Of a stretch of DNA of 64,000 bases, positions 25,114-34,093 are shown piece after piece. Source of the stretch: CAYWFP01 sp964457365. Its GTDB lineage: Bacteria; Planctomycetota; SZUA-567. How positions within the stretch are numbered: the first letter of the stretch is position 1; every line of letters begins with the position of its first letter. Position numbers and translations under genes: made by a program. The notes beneath the pieces are model-generated. The model did no database searches. It was not told the DNA's origin and worked only from the letters and a program-made list of their open reading frames with translations. The stretch spans positions 17,503-81,502 of the forward strand of contig CAYWFP010000005.1 of the NCBI GenBank assembly GCA_964457365.1, written 5' to 3'.

Positions 25114-26075
25114 GCTGGCGACTCGCCGTGGGCGACAAGGGCCAGCCCCGCCGCGCCGATCAGCCCCGCGTCGTGCACGAGTTCCGCCGGCAGGATCTTG
25201 ATGCGCTCTCCCGGAGCGCGGAAGGCGATGCGCTTGCATTCGCGCCGGATCGGCTCGAAGAGGATCTCCCCGGACTGGATCATGCCGCCGCTGAAGATGC
25301 AGCGGTCGGGGTTGAGCAGGTTCGCCATGTTGCCGGCCATCAGGCCGAGGTAACGGCCGGTTTCTTCCACGATGTGCCTGGCCAGGTTGTCGCCGGCGAA
25401 CGCTTCCTTGAAGATATCCGCGCAGGTGATCTCGTCGACCTTCTTGGCCTTCAGCGAGGTCTGCCAGCCCAGGTCCATCGCCTCGCGGAAGCGGGCGACA
25501 GTCGCGGTGGCCGAGGCGTAGGCCTCGAGGCAGCCTTCGTTGCCGCAGCCGCACCTGCGTCCGCCGTCGACGACGACGATGTGGCCGATCTCGCCGGCGG
25601 TGAAGTCGGGGCCGCGCTGGAGCTTGCCGTCGACGATGATCGCTCCGCCCACGCCGGTGCCGAGGGTCATCATCAGCATGTTGCGGCTGCCCCGCCCCGC
25701 GCCGGCCCAGTACTCGCCCCAGCCCGCGCAATTGGCGTCGTTCTCGAGTTGCACCGGGATGCCGGTCTTCTCCTTCAGCAGGGCCGCCACCGGGACGTTC
25801 TCCCATTTCAGGTTCGGCGCCTCGAGTACCACGCCCGTTTCGCTGTTGAGCGGCCCCGGCGCGCCGACGCCAATGCCGACGATATCGCCTGCGTCGAGGC
25901 CGACCTGCTTGAGCACCCCGCGCACGCCCTCGGCCATGCGTTCGAGCACGCCTTCGTAACCGTCCTCGTTGTTGGTGGGCATATCCGTCCGAGCGAGGAT
26001 CTGCGCGTCGCTGTCGATCACGCCAAGGCGCAGGTTCGTTCCCCCCAAGTCGATCCCGACGACATGCTGAGTCAT
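25110..26075 (-). CDS. ROK-family sugar kinase, probable glucokinase
   Basis: A 321-residue cytoplasmic kinase of the ROK family, likely phosphorylating glucose. It has the N-terminal phosphate motif GIDLGGTNLRLG, the sugar-binding NDANCAGWGEYW segment, the adenosine region GTGVGGAIIV, and the ROK zinc motif CxCGxxGCxE (RCGCGNEGCLEAYAS). There is no HTH, so it is an enzyme and not a NagC-type repressor. GGAG is seven bases before the ATG at 26075. It is translationally coupled to lepA. The precise sugar is inferred from general family resemblance. Confidence 0.9.
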   Translation of the reverse strand: MTQHVVGIDLGGTNLRLGVIDSDAQILARTDMPTNNEDGYEGVLERMAEGVRGVLKQVGLDAGDIVGIGVGAPGPLNSETGVVLEAPNLKWENVPVAALLKEKTGIPVQLENDANCAGWGEYWAGAGRGSRNMLMMTLGTGVGGAIIVDGKLQRGPDFTAGEIGHIVVVDGGRRCGCGNEGCLEAYASATATVARFREAMDLGWQTSLKAKKVDEITCADIFKEAFAGDNLARHIVEETGRYLGLMAGNMANLLNPDRCIFSGGMIQSGEILFEPIRRECKRIAFRAPGERIKILPAELVHDAGLIGAAGLALVAHGESPA

Positions 26076-26107
26076 TTTTAATCTCCATGCGAACAGGATA
26101 TCCGGGA

Positions 26108-26129
26108 ATTGTACACCGGCGGGTACAAT
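26108..26129. repeat. Inverted repeat upstream of the ROK kinase
   Basis: ATTGTAC (26108-26114) and GTACAAT (26123-26129), a perfect 7-bp inverted repeat spanning 22 bases, 33 bases upstream of the kinase ATG. The size suits a dimeric HTH regulator. Confidence 0.4.
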
Positions 26130-26190
26130 CCTATTCATTAGTCCCGGACGAATCCAGCGGGGACGGAATTTTTTCGGGCACGGCTCCGGT

Positions 26191-26820
26191 TCAATCCGTG
26201 ACGTCGTCGCCGGCGGCCACGAGCGCCAGGAACGCCTCCAACCGTGCGCGGGTGGGGATTAGCATGGTTTTCACCAACAGCGACACCACCGCCATCACGA
26301 CGGCCAGGATCAACGGCAGGCTCGGCGCGGTCAGGCCGGCGACGCTCCGGTCGAAGAAGAGCAGCAGCGCGATCACCAGCGCGTAGATCGACGGCGCCTC
26401 GGCGATGGACATGGCGATGAGCGAAGCCTGGAAGAAGCGCGCGCAGGCCTGCGCCGTATCCAGCAGCGCGGGAGGCGAATTATCGGCAATCATCCCGCGC
26501 AGGTTGACCGGCACGCCCGCACCGCCGATGGCGGCCATGAACCGGGCGTACTCACTCTGCGGCAGCTTCTTCATCACCATAAACGGCAGCGGCACGCTGG
26601 TCAGCAGCGCGATCACCGCCAGGATAACGCTCAGCAGCGGCAGGACGTCGTCCATGCCGGCGCCGCCCTCGGTCGCACCCGACGCCGTCACGGCCATCGC
26701 GCCCAGGACAACGGCGTAGACAATCGTGCTGCCGGCTATGGCGAAGCCGATCAGCATATACGTGCGGGCCGCTTTCTCGACAAACGTCGCGATCTGCGTG
26801 TCCACCTTCTCTTCAGGCAT
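26191..26820 (-). CDS. Hypothetical four-helix membrane protein
   Basis: A 209-residue protein with four hydrophobic segments (about 22-46, 60-82, 128-157 and 162-188) and charged ends. There is no recognised motif. The start overlaps the end of the upstream rdgB gene by eight bases, so it is co-transcribed with it. AAAGG lies seven bases before the ATG. The function is unknown. Confidence 0.75.
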   Translation of the reverse strand: MPEEKVDTQIATFVEKAARTYMLIGFAIAGSTIVYAVVLGAMAVTASGATEGGAGMDDVLPLLSVILAVIALLTSVPLPFMVMKKLPQSEYARFMAAIGGAGVPVNLRGMIADNSPPALLDTAQACARFFQASLIAMSIAEAPSIYALVIALLLFFDRSVAGLTAPSLPLILAVVMAVVSLLVKTMLIPTRARLEAFLALVAAGDDVTD

Positions 26821-27421
26821 CCTCCCCCCTTTGCGTGAACCAGTCGGCGAACTGCGCCAGCGCGCGGCCGCGGTGGCTGACCGAGGCCTTCTGCGCCTCC
26901 GTCGCCTCGGCGAAGGTCAGGTGCAGATCGACCGAGAGGAAGAGCGGGTCGTATCCGAACCCGCCGGCGCCGCGCGACACATCGAGGATGACGCCGGGCG
27001 TTTCGCCGGTGAAGAATCGCGTCTCGCGGCCGGGGACGGCGAAGGCGAGGGTGCAGACGAAACGCGCGCGGCGTTTCTCTTCCGGCAGTTCCGCGAGCTT
27101 TCTCAGCAACAGATCGTTGTTAGCGGCATCGGTCGCGTCCGGTCCGGCGAAACGCGCGGAGTGGATGCCGGGCGCGCCGCCCAGGGCGTCGACGACGAGT
27201 CCGGAGTCGTCCGCGAGGGCGGGCAGGCCGGTGTCGTCGCGTACGCTCCGGGCCTTCAGCGCCGCGTTCTCGGCGAAGGTCGGCCCGGTCTCTTCGACGC
27301 GCCGGGCGTCGGGAAAGTCAGAGACCGGCAGCACCGCGACGCCGGCGAGGCCAGCGGCGGCGAGAATGGCCCGGAGTTCCTTGACCTTCTTCGGGTTGCG
27401 GCTGGCGAGGACGATATTCAT
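26813..27421 (-). CDS. rdgB: XTP/dITP diphosphatase (RdgB/HAM1 family)
   Basis: A 202-residue house-cleaning nucleotide hydrolase that removes dITP and XTP from the pool. Motifs: the N-terminal LASRNPKKVKELRAIL, the GPTFAENAALKA substrate site, LADDSGLVVDALGGAPGIHSARFAG, and GAGGFGYDPLF near residue 150. The length is normal. It follows rph closely (seven bases apart) on the same strand, a common rph-rdgB pairing. Confidence 0.95.
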   Translation of the reverse strand: MNIVLASRNPKKVKELRAILAAAGLAGVAVLPVSDFPDARRVEETGPTFAENAALKARSVRDDTGLPALADDSGLVVDALGGAPGIHSARFAGPDATDAANNDLLLRKLAELPEEKRRARFVCTLAFAVPGRETRFFTGETPGVILDVSRGAGGFGYDPLFLSVDLHLTFAEATEAQKASVSHRGRALAQFADWFTQRGEDA

Positions 27422-27428
27422 GCCCGAC

Positions 27429-28142
27429 TCATTTCATCCGCAGGCAGCGTTTCTGCACCGCGATCAGTTCGTCGATGCCGTCGCGCGCCAGGCGCTTGAG
27501 CGCGTTCAACTGCTTCTCGCTGAAAGTCTCCCCCTCGGCGGTGCCCTGCAGTTCGACATAGCGGCCGGATGCGGTCATGACGACGTTCATGTCCACCTCG
27601 GCGGCGCTGTCGAGGGCATAATCCAGGTCCAGCGTCGGGACGCCGTCGACGATGCCGACGCTGACGGCGGCAACCATGTGCTTCAGCGGATCCGCCGCGA
27701 GAAGACGTTCCCGCTTCATCCAGCGCAGCGCATCGACCAGGGCCACCATGCCGCCGGTGATGCTCGCGCAGCGCGTACCGCCATCGGCCTGCAGCACGTC
27801 GCAGTCGACGGTGACGGTGACGTCGCCCAGAGATTCCATGTCCACCGCCGCCCGGAGCGCGCGCCCGATCAAGCGGCCGATCTCGACGGTGCGCCCCCCC
27901 TGCCTGCCGCGGACGGCCTCGCGCTTCATGCGCGTGTGCGTGCTCCGCGGCAGCATGCCGTACTCGGCGGCGACCCAGCCGCCGCGGCCCTCGCGGAACG
28001 GCGGCGCGCCATCGTCGACAGAGGCCGCGCAGAGAACGCGCGTCCCCCCCTGCTCGATCAATGCCGAGCCCTCCGCGTGCGGCAACCAGTTGCGGCGGAT
28101 CTTCACCGGGCGCAACGCGCCGGGATCACGCTTCCTTGGCAT
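27429..28142 (-). CDS. rph: Ribonuclease PH
   Basis: A 237-residue phosphorolytic 3'-5' exoribonuclease that trims tRNA 3' ends. Phosphate-binding and active-site motifs are evident: GGTRVLCAASV, EYGMLPRSTHTR, GRLIGRALRAAVD, VDCDVLQADGGTRCASI and DLDYALDSAAEVDMNVVMT. The ATG has GGAGG five bases upstream and lies inside the end of the upstream HD-GYP gene (17-base overlap), showing translational coupling. Confidence 0.96.
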   Translation of the reverse strand: MPRKRDPGALRPVKIRRNWLPHAEGSALIEQGGTRVLCAASVDDGAPPFREGRGGWVAAEYGMLPRSTHTRMKREAVRGRQGGRTVEIGRLIGRALRAAVDMESLGDVTVTVDCDVLQADGGTRCASITGGMVALVDALRWMKRERLLAADPLKHMVAAVSVGIVDGVPTLDLDYALDSAAEVDMNVVMTASGRYVELQGTAEGETFSEKQLNALKRLARDGIDELIAVQKRCLRMK

Positions 28143-29220
28143 CGGCGCCTCCGGTCTGCGGCGCGTCGCCGAGAACCGCCTCGCGCAGGCGAATGATACG
28201 CGTGCGCCGCTCGCGGTTCTCCTGGATCACGTCGAGGAAGGCGTCGACGAGGTCCGGGTCGAACTGCCCGCCCTTGCAGCGGACCAGCTCCCCCTGCGAA
28301 TCTTCCTCGCTCATCGGTTCGTGATAGGAGCGCGAACTGGTCATGGCGTCGTAGCTGTCGGCCACCGCGAGGATACGCGCGCCGAGCGGGATCGCCTCGC
28401 CTTCGAGGCCGTCAGGATAGCCGCCGCCGGCGAAGTGTTCGTGGTGGTGGCGAATGTCGCCGATAATGGGGCGCAATTCCTCGATCGGCTCCAGGATCGC
28501 CGCGGCGATGACCGGGTGGCGTTTTACGGTCTGGTATTCCGCGTGCGTCAGGGAGCCGGGCTTGTTGAGCACCGCCTCCTTGATGCCGATCTTACCGAAG
28601 TCGTGCAGGACGCCGGCGATCTGGATCAACTCGAGCTGCCGGTCGCTGTAACCGACGCGCTTGCCGATCTGCCGCGCGTACTTGGCAACGTTTTCGCTGT
28701 GGAACTTGGTGTAAGGATCCTTCGCCTCGAGCACCTTGGCCATAACCTGCAGGATGTTCAGGAACATCATTTGATTGCGTCGGCTGGAACTCTGCAGTTG
28801 GCGGGAAAAGAGCCGACGCGAAAGGATACGCTCGCACTTGAGGAAGAGCACCTCCATATCCGCGGGCTTGGTGATATACTCCTCGACCATCCCGGACTTG
28901 AGCGCATCGACGATCTCATCGCGGGCGGCAACGCCACTGAAGATGACGATCGCCACGTCGAGCGTTTCGGTCAGGTTCCGATATACCTCCTGGCCGCTGA
29001 TACGCCCGGGGAGCAGCAGATCGAGGATGATCAGGTCGTACGGCTGCCGCTCGGCCACCGCGTTCATCAACGCCTCGACCGCGTCCCGGCCGGTGTGGAC
29101 GATATCGGTCTTTTCGAACTGCTCGCCGGCGAAGCGGCGCCGGATCAATTCGCACGTGGCCTCGTCGTCATCGACGATGAGGATGCGCGAATCGCGGAGT
29201 TTGCGGATATAGTTGTCCAC
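28126..29220 (-). CDS. Response regulator with HD-GYP phosphodiesterase domain
   Basis: A 364-residue two-domain protein. Residues 8-125 form a receiver with IVDDDE and phosphoacceptor Asp in LIILDLLLPG. Residues about 150-345 form an HD-GYP domain with HDFGKIGI, KRHP and HHHEHFAGGGYPDGL, where the GYP tripeptide is kept and the preceding residue pattern is GGG, not GTG. It probably hydrolyses c-di-GMP in response to phosphorylation. The start is a GTG. It lies between argF and rph without its own kinase. Confidence 0.9.
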   Translation of the reverse strand: MDNYIRKLRDSRILIVDDDEATCELIRRRFAGEQFEKTDIVHTGRDAVEALMNAVAERQPYDLIILDLLLPGRISGQEVYRNLTETLDVAIVIFSGVAARDEIVDALKSGMVEEYITKPADMEVLFLKCERILSRRLFSRQLQSSSRRNQMMFLNILQVMAKVLEAKDPYTKFHSENVAKYARQIGKRVGYSDRQLELIQIAGVLHDFGKIGIKEAVLNKPGSLTHAEYQTVKRHPVIAAAILEPIEELRPIIGDIRHHHEHFAGGGYPDGLEGEAIPLGARILAVADSYDAMTSSRSYHEPMSEEDSQGELVRCKGGQFDPDLVDAFLDVIQENRERRTRIIRLREAVLGDAPQTGGADAKEA

Positions 29221-29232
29221 CGGCTCCCAGCC

Positions 29233-30159
29233 TTACAAGCCACCGTCGGCAATCAGGATCGCCAGCAGCGCGCGGTTTATGTGCAGGCGGTTCTCCGCCT
29301 GATCGTAGACGGCCGACCCGGGCGCTTCCATCACCTCGTCGGTCACCTCCGCGTCGCGATGAGCCGGCAGGCAGTGCAGGAAGATCGCCTCTTTCGCGGC
29401 GCGCCGCATCAGCGCGGCGTTGACCTGATAGGGCGCGAAGATTTTCGCCCGCGCCTCGGTCTCGTTCTCCTGCCCCATGCTGGCCCAGACGTCGGTATAG
29501 ACCGCGTGCGCGCCGGTGACCGCGGCGGCGGGATCCTCCGTCTCGTCCAGGTCGGCCGCCGGACACTGCGCGCGCACCTTGTCGAGGAACTCCGCGCCGA
29601 GGTGATATCCCGGCGGCGTGCCGAGGCGGAAGCGGATGCCGAGTTGCCCGCAGAGCGCCGCGAGGCTGCGCGCGACGTTGTTGCCGTCACCGACATAGGC
29701 GAGAGTCCGGCCGCGGAGCTCGCCCAGATGCTCGCGCGCGGTCAGGATGTCCGCCAGCGCCTGCGTCGGGTGCGAATAGTCGGTGAGTACGTTGATCACC
29801 GGCACCGTCGCGTGCCTCGCCAGCGTCTGGGCGTTATTGTGCGCGAAGGTACGGATCGATAGCGCGTCAACGAAGCGGCTCATCACCCGCGCCTGGTCGA
29901 CCAGGCTTTCGCGGGCCTGCAGCGGCGCGCCGCCGATGGTCTCGAGGTTGATCGCCATGCCGCCAAGGGAGTACATCGCCACCTCCAGCGAGACGCGCGT
30001 CCGCAGCGACGGTTTCTCGAAATACATGCCCAGCACCTTGCCGGCGAGCATGCCGTCGGGAACGCCGGCCCGGCGCCGCGCCTTCAGCGCCGCCGCGCGC
30101 TGGAGGATGTGATCGAGTTGCTCCGGAGAGCAGTCGAGGATGTTGATGAAATCTTTCAT
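29233..30159 (-). CDS. argF: Ornithine carbamoyltransferase
   Basis: A 308-residue enzyme making citrulline from ornithine and carbamoyl phosphate in arginine synthesis. Carbamoyl-phosphate motif: EKPSLRTRVSLE (Leu where Thr is more usual). Ornithine side: HNNAQTLA and HCLPAHRDAEVTDEV. The HCLP and AENRLHIN blocks identify it as ornithine and not aspartate transcarbamylase. It overlaps argD by four bases (ATGA) and is the last gene of the argBDF run. Confidence 0.94.
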   Translation of the reverse strand: MKDFINILDCSPEQLDHILQRAAALKARRRAGVPDGMLAGKVLGMYFEKPSLRTRVSLEVAMYSLGGMAINLETIGGAPLQARESLVDQARVMSRFVDALSIRTFAHNNAQTLARHATVPVINVLTDYSHPTQALADILTAREHLGELRGRTLAYVGDGNNVARSLAALCGQLGIRFRLGTPPGYHLGAEFLDKVRAQCPAADLDETEDPAAAVTGAHAVYTDVWASMGQENETEARAKIFAPYQVNAALMRRAAKEAIFLHCLPAHRDAEVTDEVMEAPGSAVYDQAENRLHINRALLAILIADGGL

Positions 30160-31361
30160 TCGGCGTTCGCTCCGCGACGCGCCAACGCGTCCTCGAGGCA
30201 AGCGCACAGAGTCGCGAACCCCTGCTCCAACTCCGTTCGGGCGATATTGAACGCCGGCAGCATCCGCAACACCGCATCGTGCGTGCAGTTGATCAGAAGC
30301 CCACGCTCCAGGCAGGCCTGTACCACCGGCGAGCCGGGGATTTCCAGTTCGATCCCGATCATGAAGCCGTAACGGCGATAGGCGACAATGCCGCCGACGC
30401 GGTCACGCATCTCGCCGACGAGTTCGTCGATCGCCGGCCCCAGGCGGTCGATATTGCCGAGCATGTCCTCCTCTTCGATCGCCTCGAAGGCGGCAGCGCC
30501 CGCCGCGCAACCGATGGCGTTGCCGCCGAAGGTGCTCGCGTGCGTCCCGGGCTTGAGGCTGGCGGCGACCTCGCGCGTGGCCATGATGACCCCGAGCGGC
30601 ATGCCGCCGGCGATGGCCTTGGCGCTGGTCAGGATATCGGGAACCACGCCGAAATGCTGGTAGCCGAACCACGTCCCCAGCCGTGCCGGGGAGGTCTGCA
30701 CCTCGTCGAAGATCAGCAGCAGCTCGCGCTGGTCGCAAAGATCGCGCAGCCCCTGCAGGAATTCGCGGGAGCAGGCGTGCACTCCGCCCTCGCCCTGCAC
30801 CGGTTCGACCATGATCGCGCACGTCTGCTTGTCCACGAGCGCTTCGACGCTCGCGAGGTCGTTGATGCGCGCGTGGCTGAACCCCGGCACGGTCGGCTCG
30901 AAGCCGCGGCGGTACTTCGGCTGCCCCGTGGCGGTAATGGCCGCGAAAGTGCGACCGTGAAAAGAGTTTTCGAGCGTGACGATCTTGTACCTCGGCTGGC
31001 CGTGGAGCCGTGCGAGCTTGATCGCGCCCTCGGCGGCCTCGGCGCCGGAGTTGGCGAAGAAGCAGAGTTGGCCATCCGCGCGCGCGCTCAGCATCTGCGC
31101 GAAGCGGCCCTGCGGCTCGCTGTAGTAGTTGTTCGCCACGTGAAGAAGCGTCCCGGCCTGCTCCCGGACCGCCGCGACCACGCGCGGATGGCAGTGCCCG
31201 AGGCCGGCCACGCCCCAGCCGGGGAAGAGATCGAGGTACTCCTTGCCGTCGGCGTCCCACACGCGGCTGCCTTCTCCGCGGACGATGGCCACGGGGATGC
31301 GGGCGTAGTTGGGCACGACGTATTTCTCGAACGCCGCGGTAATCGCTTGGGTGGCAGTCAA
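30156..31361 (-). CDS. argD: Acetylornithine aminotransferase
   Basis: A 401-residue PLP-dependent class III aminotransferase converting N-acetylglutamate semialdehyde to N-acetylornithine. Motifs: GWGVAGLGHCHP, FFANSGAEAAEGAIKLAR, NSFHGRTFAAI, LLIFDEVQTS and the Schiff-base Lys in TSAKAIAGGMPLG. The best start is a TTG at 31361 that overlaps the argB stop (TTGA); no ATG is available in frame at the expected N terminus. The overlaps on both sides mean a single argB-argD-argF transcript. Confidence 0.94.
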   Translation of the reverse strand: MTATQAITAAFEKYVVPNYARIPVAIVRGEGSRVWDADGKEYLDLFPGWGVAGLGHCHPRVVAAVREQAGTLLHVANNYYSEPQGRFAQMLSARADGQLCFFANSGAEAAEGAIKLARLHGQPRYKIVTLENSFHGRTFAAITATGQPKYRRGFEPTVPGFSHARINDLASVEALVDKQTCAIMVEPVQGEGGVHACSREFLQGLRDLCDQRELLLIFDEVQTSPARLGTWFGYQHFGVVPDILTSAKAIAGGMPLGVIMATREVAASLKPGTHASTFGGNAIGCAAGAAAFEAIEEEDMLGNIDRLGPAIDELVGEMRDRVGGIVAYRRYGFMIGIELEIPGSPVVQACLERGLLINCTHDAVLRMLPAFNIARTELEQGFATLCACLEDALARRGANAE

Positions 31362-32236
31362 AGGACGATCTCCGTGCCGATGCCCTTGTCGGTGAATATC
31401 TCCATCAAGAGCGCGTGCGGCTGCGCGCCGGAAACGATATGCACTTTGCGCACGCCCCCCTCGAGCGCGAAGAGCCCCGCCTGCACCTTCGGGACCATAC
31501 CGCCGGCGATGGTTTGCGCGCGCATCATCTCCTCGATTTGCCGGCGGTTGCAGTGCGAGAGAAGCGTCTGCGGCTCCTCCTTGTCGGCGTAGATGCCGGC
31601 GGTATCGAGGAAGAAGACCAGCTTCTCGGCATGCAGATCGCGCGCGATCAGGGCGCTGGCGGTATCGCCGTTGATGTTGTACAGCGTATTGCTGTCGTGG
31701 CCGCAACCGCAGGCGACGGGGGCGATGAACGGAATCGCGCCGCGGTCGTAAATCCGATAGATATCGGTGGCGTCGATGGCGACCGGCTCGCCGACAAAGC
31801 CCAGATCCGCCTCCGGCACCTCGGGGATCGTCTTCGGAATCGCCCGCAAAAAGCCCTGGTCGCGGCCGTTGAGCGGCTCGGCCCGGCCGCCGGCCTTGCG
31901 CATGAGTTGCACCAGGCGCGCGCTAACTTCATCGGCGAGTACGCGCGCGACGATCTCCATCGTGGCGGCGTCGGTGCGACGTTGGCCATGGATGAATTCG
32001 GGTTCCAACCCATTTTCCTTCATGGCGTTACTGATGCGCTTCCCGCCGCCGTGAACGACCACGGGGCGCAGGCCGATGGTGAACATGAAATCGATGTCCA
32101 CGAAGATGCGGCGCAGCACCTCGTCGTCGTCCTGAGCGCTACCGCCGAGTTTGATCACGACGAAGCGATGGCGAAACTGCTTGATGTAGGGAAGCGCTTC
32201 GATCAGGGTCTTGGACTTCCAGACCGCGTCTTCCAT
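31358..32236 (-). CDS. argB: Acetylglutamate kinase
   Basis: A 292-residue amino-acid kinase that phosphorylates N-acetylglutamate, the second step of arginine synthesis. Motifs: VVIKLGGSAQDD, VVVHGGGKRISNAM, FIHGQRRTDAATMEI, NINGDTASALIA and GGMVPKVQAGLFALEGGVRKVHI. The N-terminal helix before the first strand (KTLIEALPYIKQF) is present in hexameric, arginine-inhibited enzymes, so feedback inhibition is likely. It is the first gene of the operon and has a good promoter. Confidence 0.95.
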   Translation of the reverse strand: MEDAVWKSKTLIEALPYIKQFRHRFVVIKLGGSAQDDDEVLRRIFVDIDFMFTIGLRPVVVHGGGKRISNAMKENGLEPEFIHGQRRTDAATMEIVARVLADEVSARLVQLMRKAGGRAEPLNGRDQGFLRAIPKTIPEVPEADLGFVGEPVAIDATDIYRIYDRGAIPFIAPVACGCGHDSNTLYNINGDTASALIARDLHAEKLVFFLDTAGIYADKEEPQTLLSHCNRRQIEEMMRAQTIAGGMVPKVQAGLFALEGGVRKVHIVSGAQPHALLMEIFTDKGIGTEIVL

Positions 32237-32274
32237 GTATTTCGATTCCTTGGCGTCAAATGCAGCAAACTCTC

Positions 32275-32302
32275 ATTTTATCATAGGGTTAGGTGCTGTC
32301 AA
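32275..32302 (-). promoter_or_regulatory. Promoter for argBDF
   Basis: On the minus strand, -35 TTGACA (32297-32302), 16-base spacer, -10 TAAAAT (32275-32280), about 40 bases upstream of the argB ATG. No ARG-box palindrome was evident around it. Confidence 0.7.
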
Positions 32303-32438
32303 GCCATTTTGCTCCCCTTTCACGCAGGCCTTGGGCGCCGGGTGCGGAAGCCGGTATTTCCGGGCTGTACAGAATGTTCCGGAACGTGCACAATTAAAAC
32401 GAGCAGCCTGCATCCACCGCTTCAAGAAGGAGCAACAT

Positions 32439-33248
32439 ATGATTTCGACAGTTTGGCGGCGCATCCGACGCAATCTCGCCGCCGGCCTGCTGGTCATCAC
32501 CCCGGCGGGGCTGACCGTCTGGCTGGTCACCAAGCTCTGGTACCTGATCAATCAGCCGATGTACAACTTCTTCCGGCTGTTCGATCCGGAGAAGTACCCC
32601 CAGCCGGACGCCGACCCGTGGATGGTCTCGCTGGCGGATTTCCTCATAGAGCATCATGTCGATCTTTCCTATCTCATCGGCGTGCCCGGCCTGGGGATCA
32701 TGGTCGTCTTCGTCACGATTTTTCTCATCGGCCTGCTCGCACGCACCCTTTTCGGCCATGCATTGATTTCGACGACAGAACGCCTGCTGGATCGCCTGCC
32801 CATCATCGGCAAGATCTACACCGTTTCCAAACAGATCCTGGAGGCGGTGTTCAGCCAGTCCGCTACCGCCTTCCGCGAACCGGTCCTTATCGAATACCCG
32901 CGTAAAGGCCTGTGGTCGGTAGCCTTTATAACCAACTCCGTGCCCGATTGCATGGGCCGCGCCAAAGCCGAGATGGCGCAGCACGAAGCCGAGCACGTGC
33001 CCCCGGGCGATACCGGCCGCGGCGAGCGCGTCTTCGTCTTCCTGCCCACAACTCCCAATCCCACCAGCGGTTTTCTGCTGCTGGTGCCGCGCGCTGATAT
33101 CGTTCCGCTGAACATGGACGTGGAGGCGGCGGTCAAACTGGTGATCAGCTTCGGCATGGTGGTCAAAAAGACCGAAACCGTCGCGCCGCCGTTTCCGCCG
33201 ACGACATCGGTCGAATTGCCCGCAAAGGAATCCGAAAACCCGGGATGA
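32439..33248 (+). CDS. DUF502 family membrane protein
   Basis: A 269-residue protein of the DUF502 family: N-terminal RRNLAAGLLVITPAGLTVWLV helix (about 10-32), a second helix after the loop (about 75-100, GVPGLGIMVVFVTIFLIGLLAR), then the conserved cytoplasmic part RLPIIGKIYTVSKQILEAV and FVFLPTTPNPTSGFLLLVP. The C-terminal 25 residues are Pro/Glu-rich. AAGGAG lies six bases before the ATG. DUF502 proteins have no settled biochemical function. It is divergent from argB. Confidence 0.92.
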   Translation: MISTVWRRIRRNLAAGLLVITPAGLTVWLVTKLWYLINQPMYNFFRLFDPEKYPQPDADPWMVSLADFLIEHHVDLSYLIGVPGLGIMVVFVTIFLIGLLARTLFGHALISTTERLLDRLPIIGKIYTVSKQILEAVFSQSATAFREPVLIEYPRKGLWSVAFITNSVPDCMGRAKAEMAQHEAEHVPPGDTGRGERVFVFLPTTPNPTSGFLLLVPRADIVPLNMDVEAAVKLVISFGMVVKKTETVAPPFPPTTSVELPAKESENPG

Positions 33249-33294
33249 TTCCGTTTTTCCACAAAAGGCCTTTTCGGCCAAGCGCAATTTACCG

Positions 33295-33323
33295 TTGACA
33301 TGAGTCCGATAAGTATGTATTCA
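33295..33323 (+). promoter_or_regulatory. Promoter for the PG-binding lipoprotein
   Basis: TTGACA (33295-33300), 17-base spacer, TATTCA (33318-33323), about 95 bases upstream of the ATG at 33417. Confidence 0.6.
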
Positions 33324-33416
33324 ATGTCTGTCGGATATCGCTCTCCCGCCACTGCCTGCGGGTTAGTACGGAACGGTTACGGTTGACCAATCGGATGACT
33401 GCGGAGACAACCAACC

Positions 33417-34022
33417 ATGTATATTGATGTTATGCGTCCTACACTCGCGCTTACGCTCGTCCTGGCGATGACCAGCGGCTGTCGGCAGGATCCGTACGCC
33501 CAGACCCAGCCGCCGCCGCATCTGCAGCAAAAGCTCGACGACATCCAGGCCCACCTCGTGGCCATCAGCGAGCAACTCGATGAGATCGAGCCCGGGGCGA
33601 CGCCGATGCAGACCGAGACACCGGTGATTCTGCACCAGGAACCCTCGCGCGAGCCTGTGGTACGCATAACCGACATCGAGCCCGCACCGCCTCCGCAACC
33701 GCCGAGCAAGCGCGAGGTCGTCGCCTCCTTCGGGCAGGAACCGCCGACGACGATGGTGCGCCGGCGCTCAAGTGCTCCGACACGCACCCGCGCGTCGAAA
33801 AAGTCCGGCATTCTGACGAAGAAGCATCTGCGCGTCAACGGTGTCTCCGTGCGACAAATACAGGCCGCGCTGAAGAATGCCGACTGCAATCCCGGCCCCG
33901 TCGACAACCGCATGGGGCCCAAGACCATCAGCGCCATCAAGCAATTCCAGGCCAAGGAAGGCCTGAAAGTCGACGGCATCGTCGGCAGCAGGACGTGGGG
34001 GCACCTCCAGCGGTACCTGTAG
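33417..34022 (+). CDS. Peptidoglycan-binding lipoprotein
   Basis: A 201-residue envelope protein. The lipobox LAMTSGC places the lipidated Cys at about residue 22. A short coiled coil (LQQKLDDIQAHLVAISEQLDEIE) and a Pro-rich linker follow. The C-terminal 65 residues are a peptidoglycan-binding domain (PF01471 type): RQIQAALKNADCNPGPVDNR then MGPKTISAIKQFQ and LKVDGIVGSRTWGHL. It probably tethers the membrane to the wall. A start 15 bases downstream (MRPTL) is equally possible; neither has a good Shine-Dalgarno. Confidence 0.85.
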   Translation: MYIDVMRPTLALTLVLAMTSGCRQDPYAQTQPPPHLQQKLDDIQAHLVAISEQLDEIEPGATPMQTETPVILHQEPSREPVVRITDIEPAPPPQPPSKREVVASFGQEPPTTMVRRRSSAPTRTRASKKSGILTKKHLRVNGVSVRQIQAALKNADCNPGPVDNRMGPKTISAIKQFQAKEGLKVDGIVGSRTWGHLQRYL

Positions 34023-34093
34023 CCGGCCGGTTACGACGCTTCCTGCGTGACCGCTTCGCGGCGGTCGCGCAGTTTCATTTGAGGAAATTCCGC

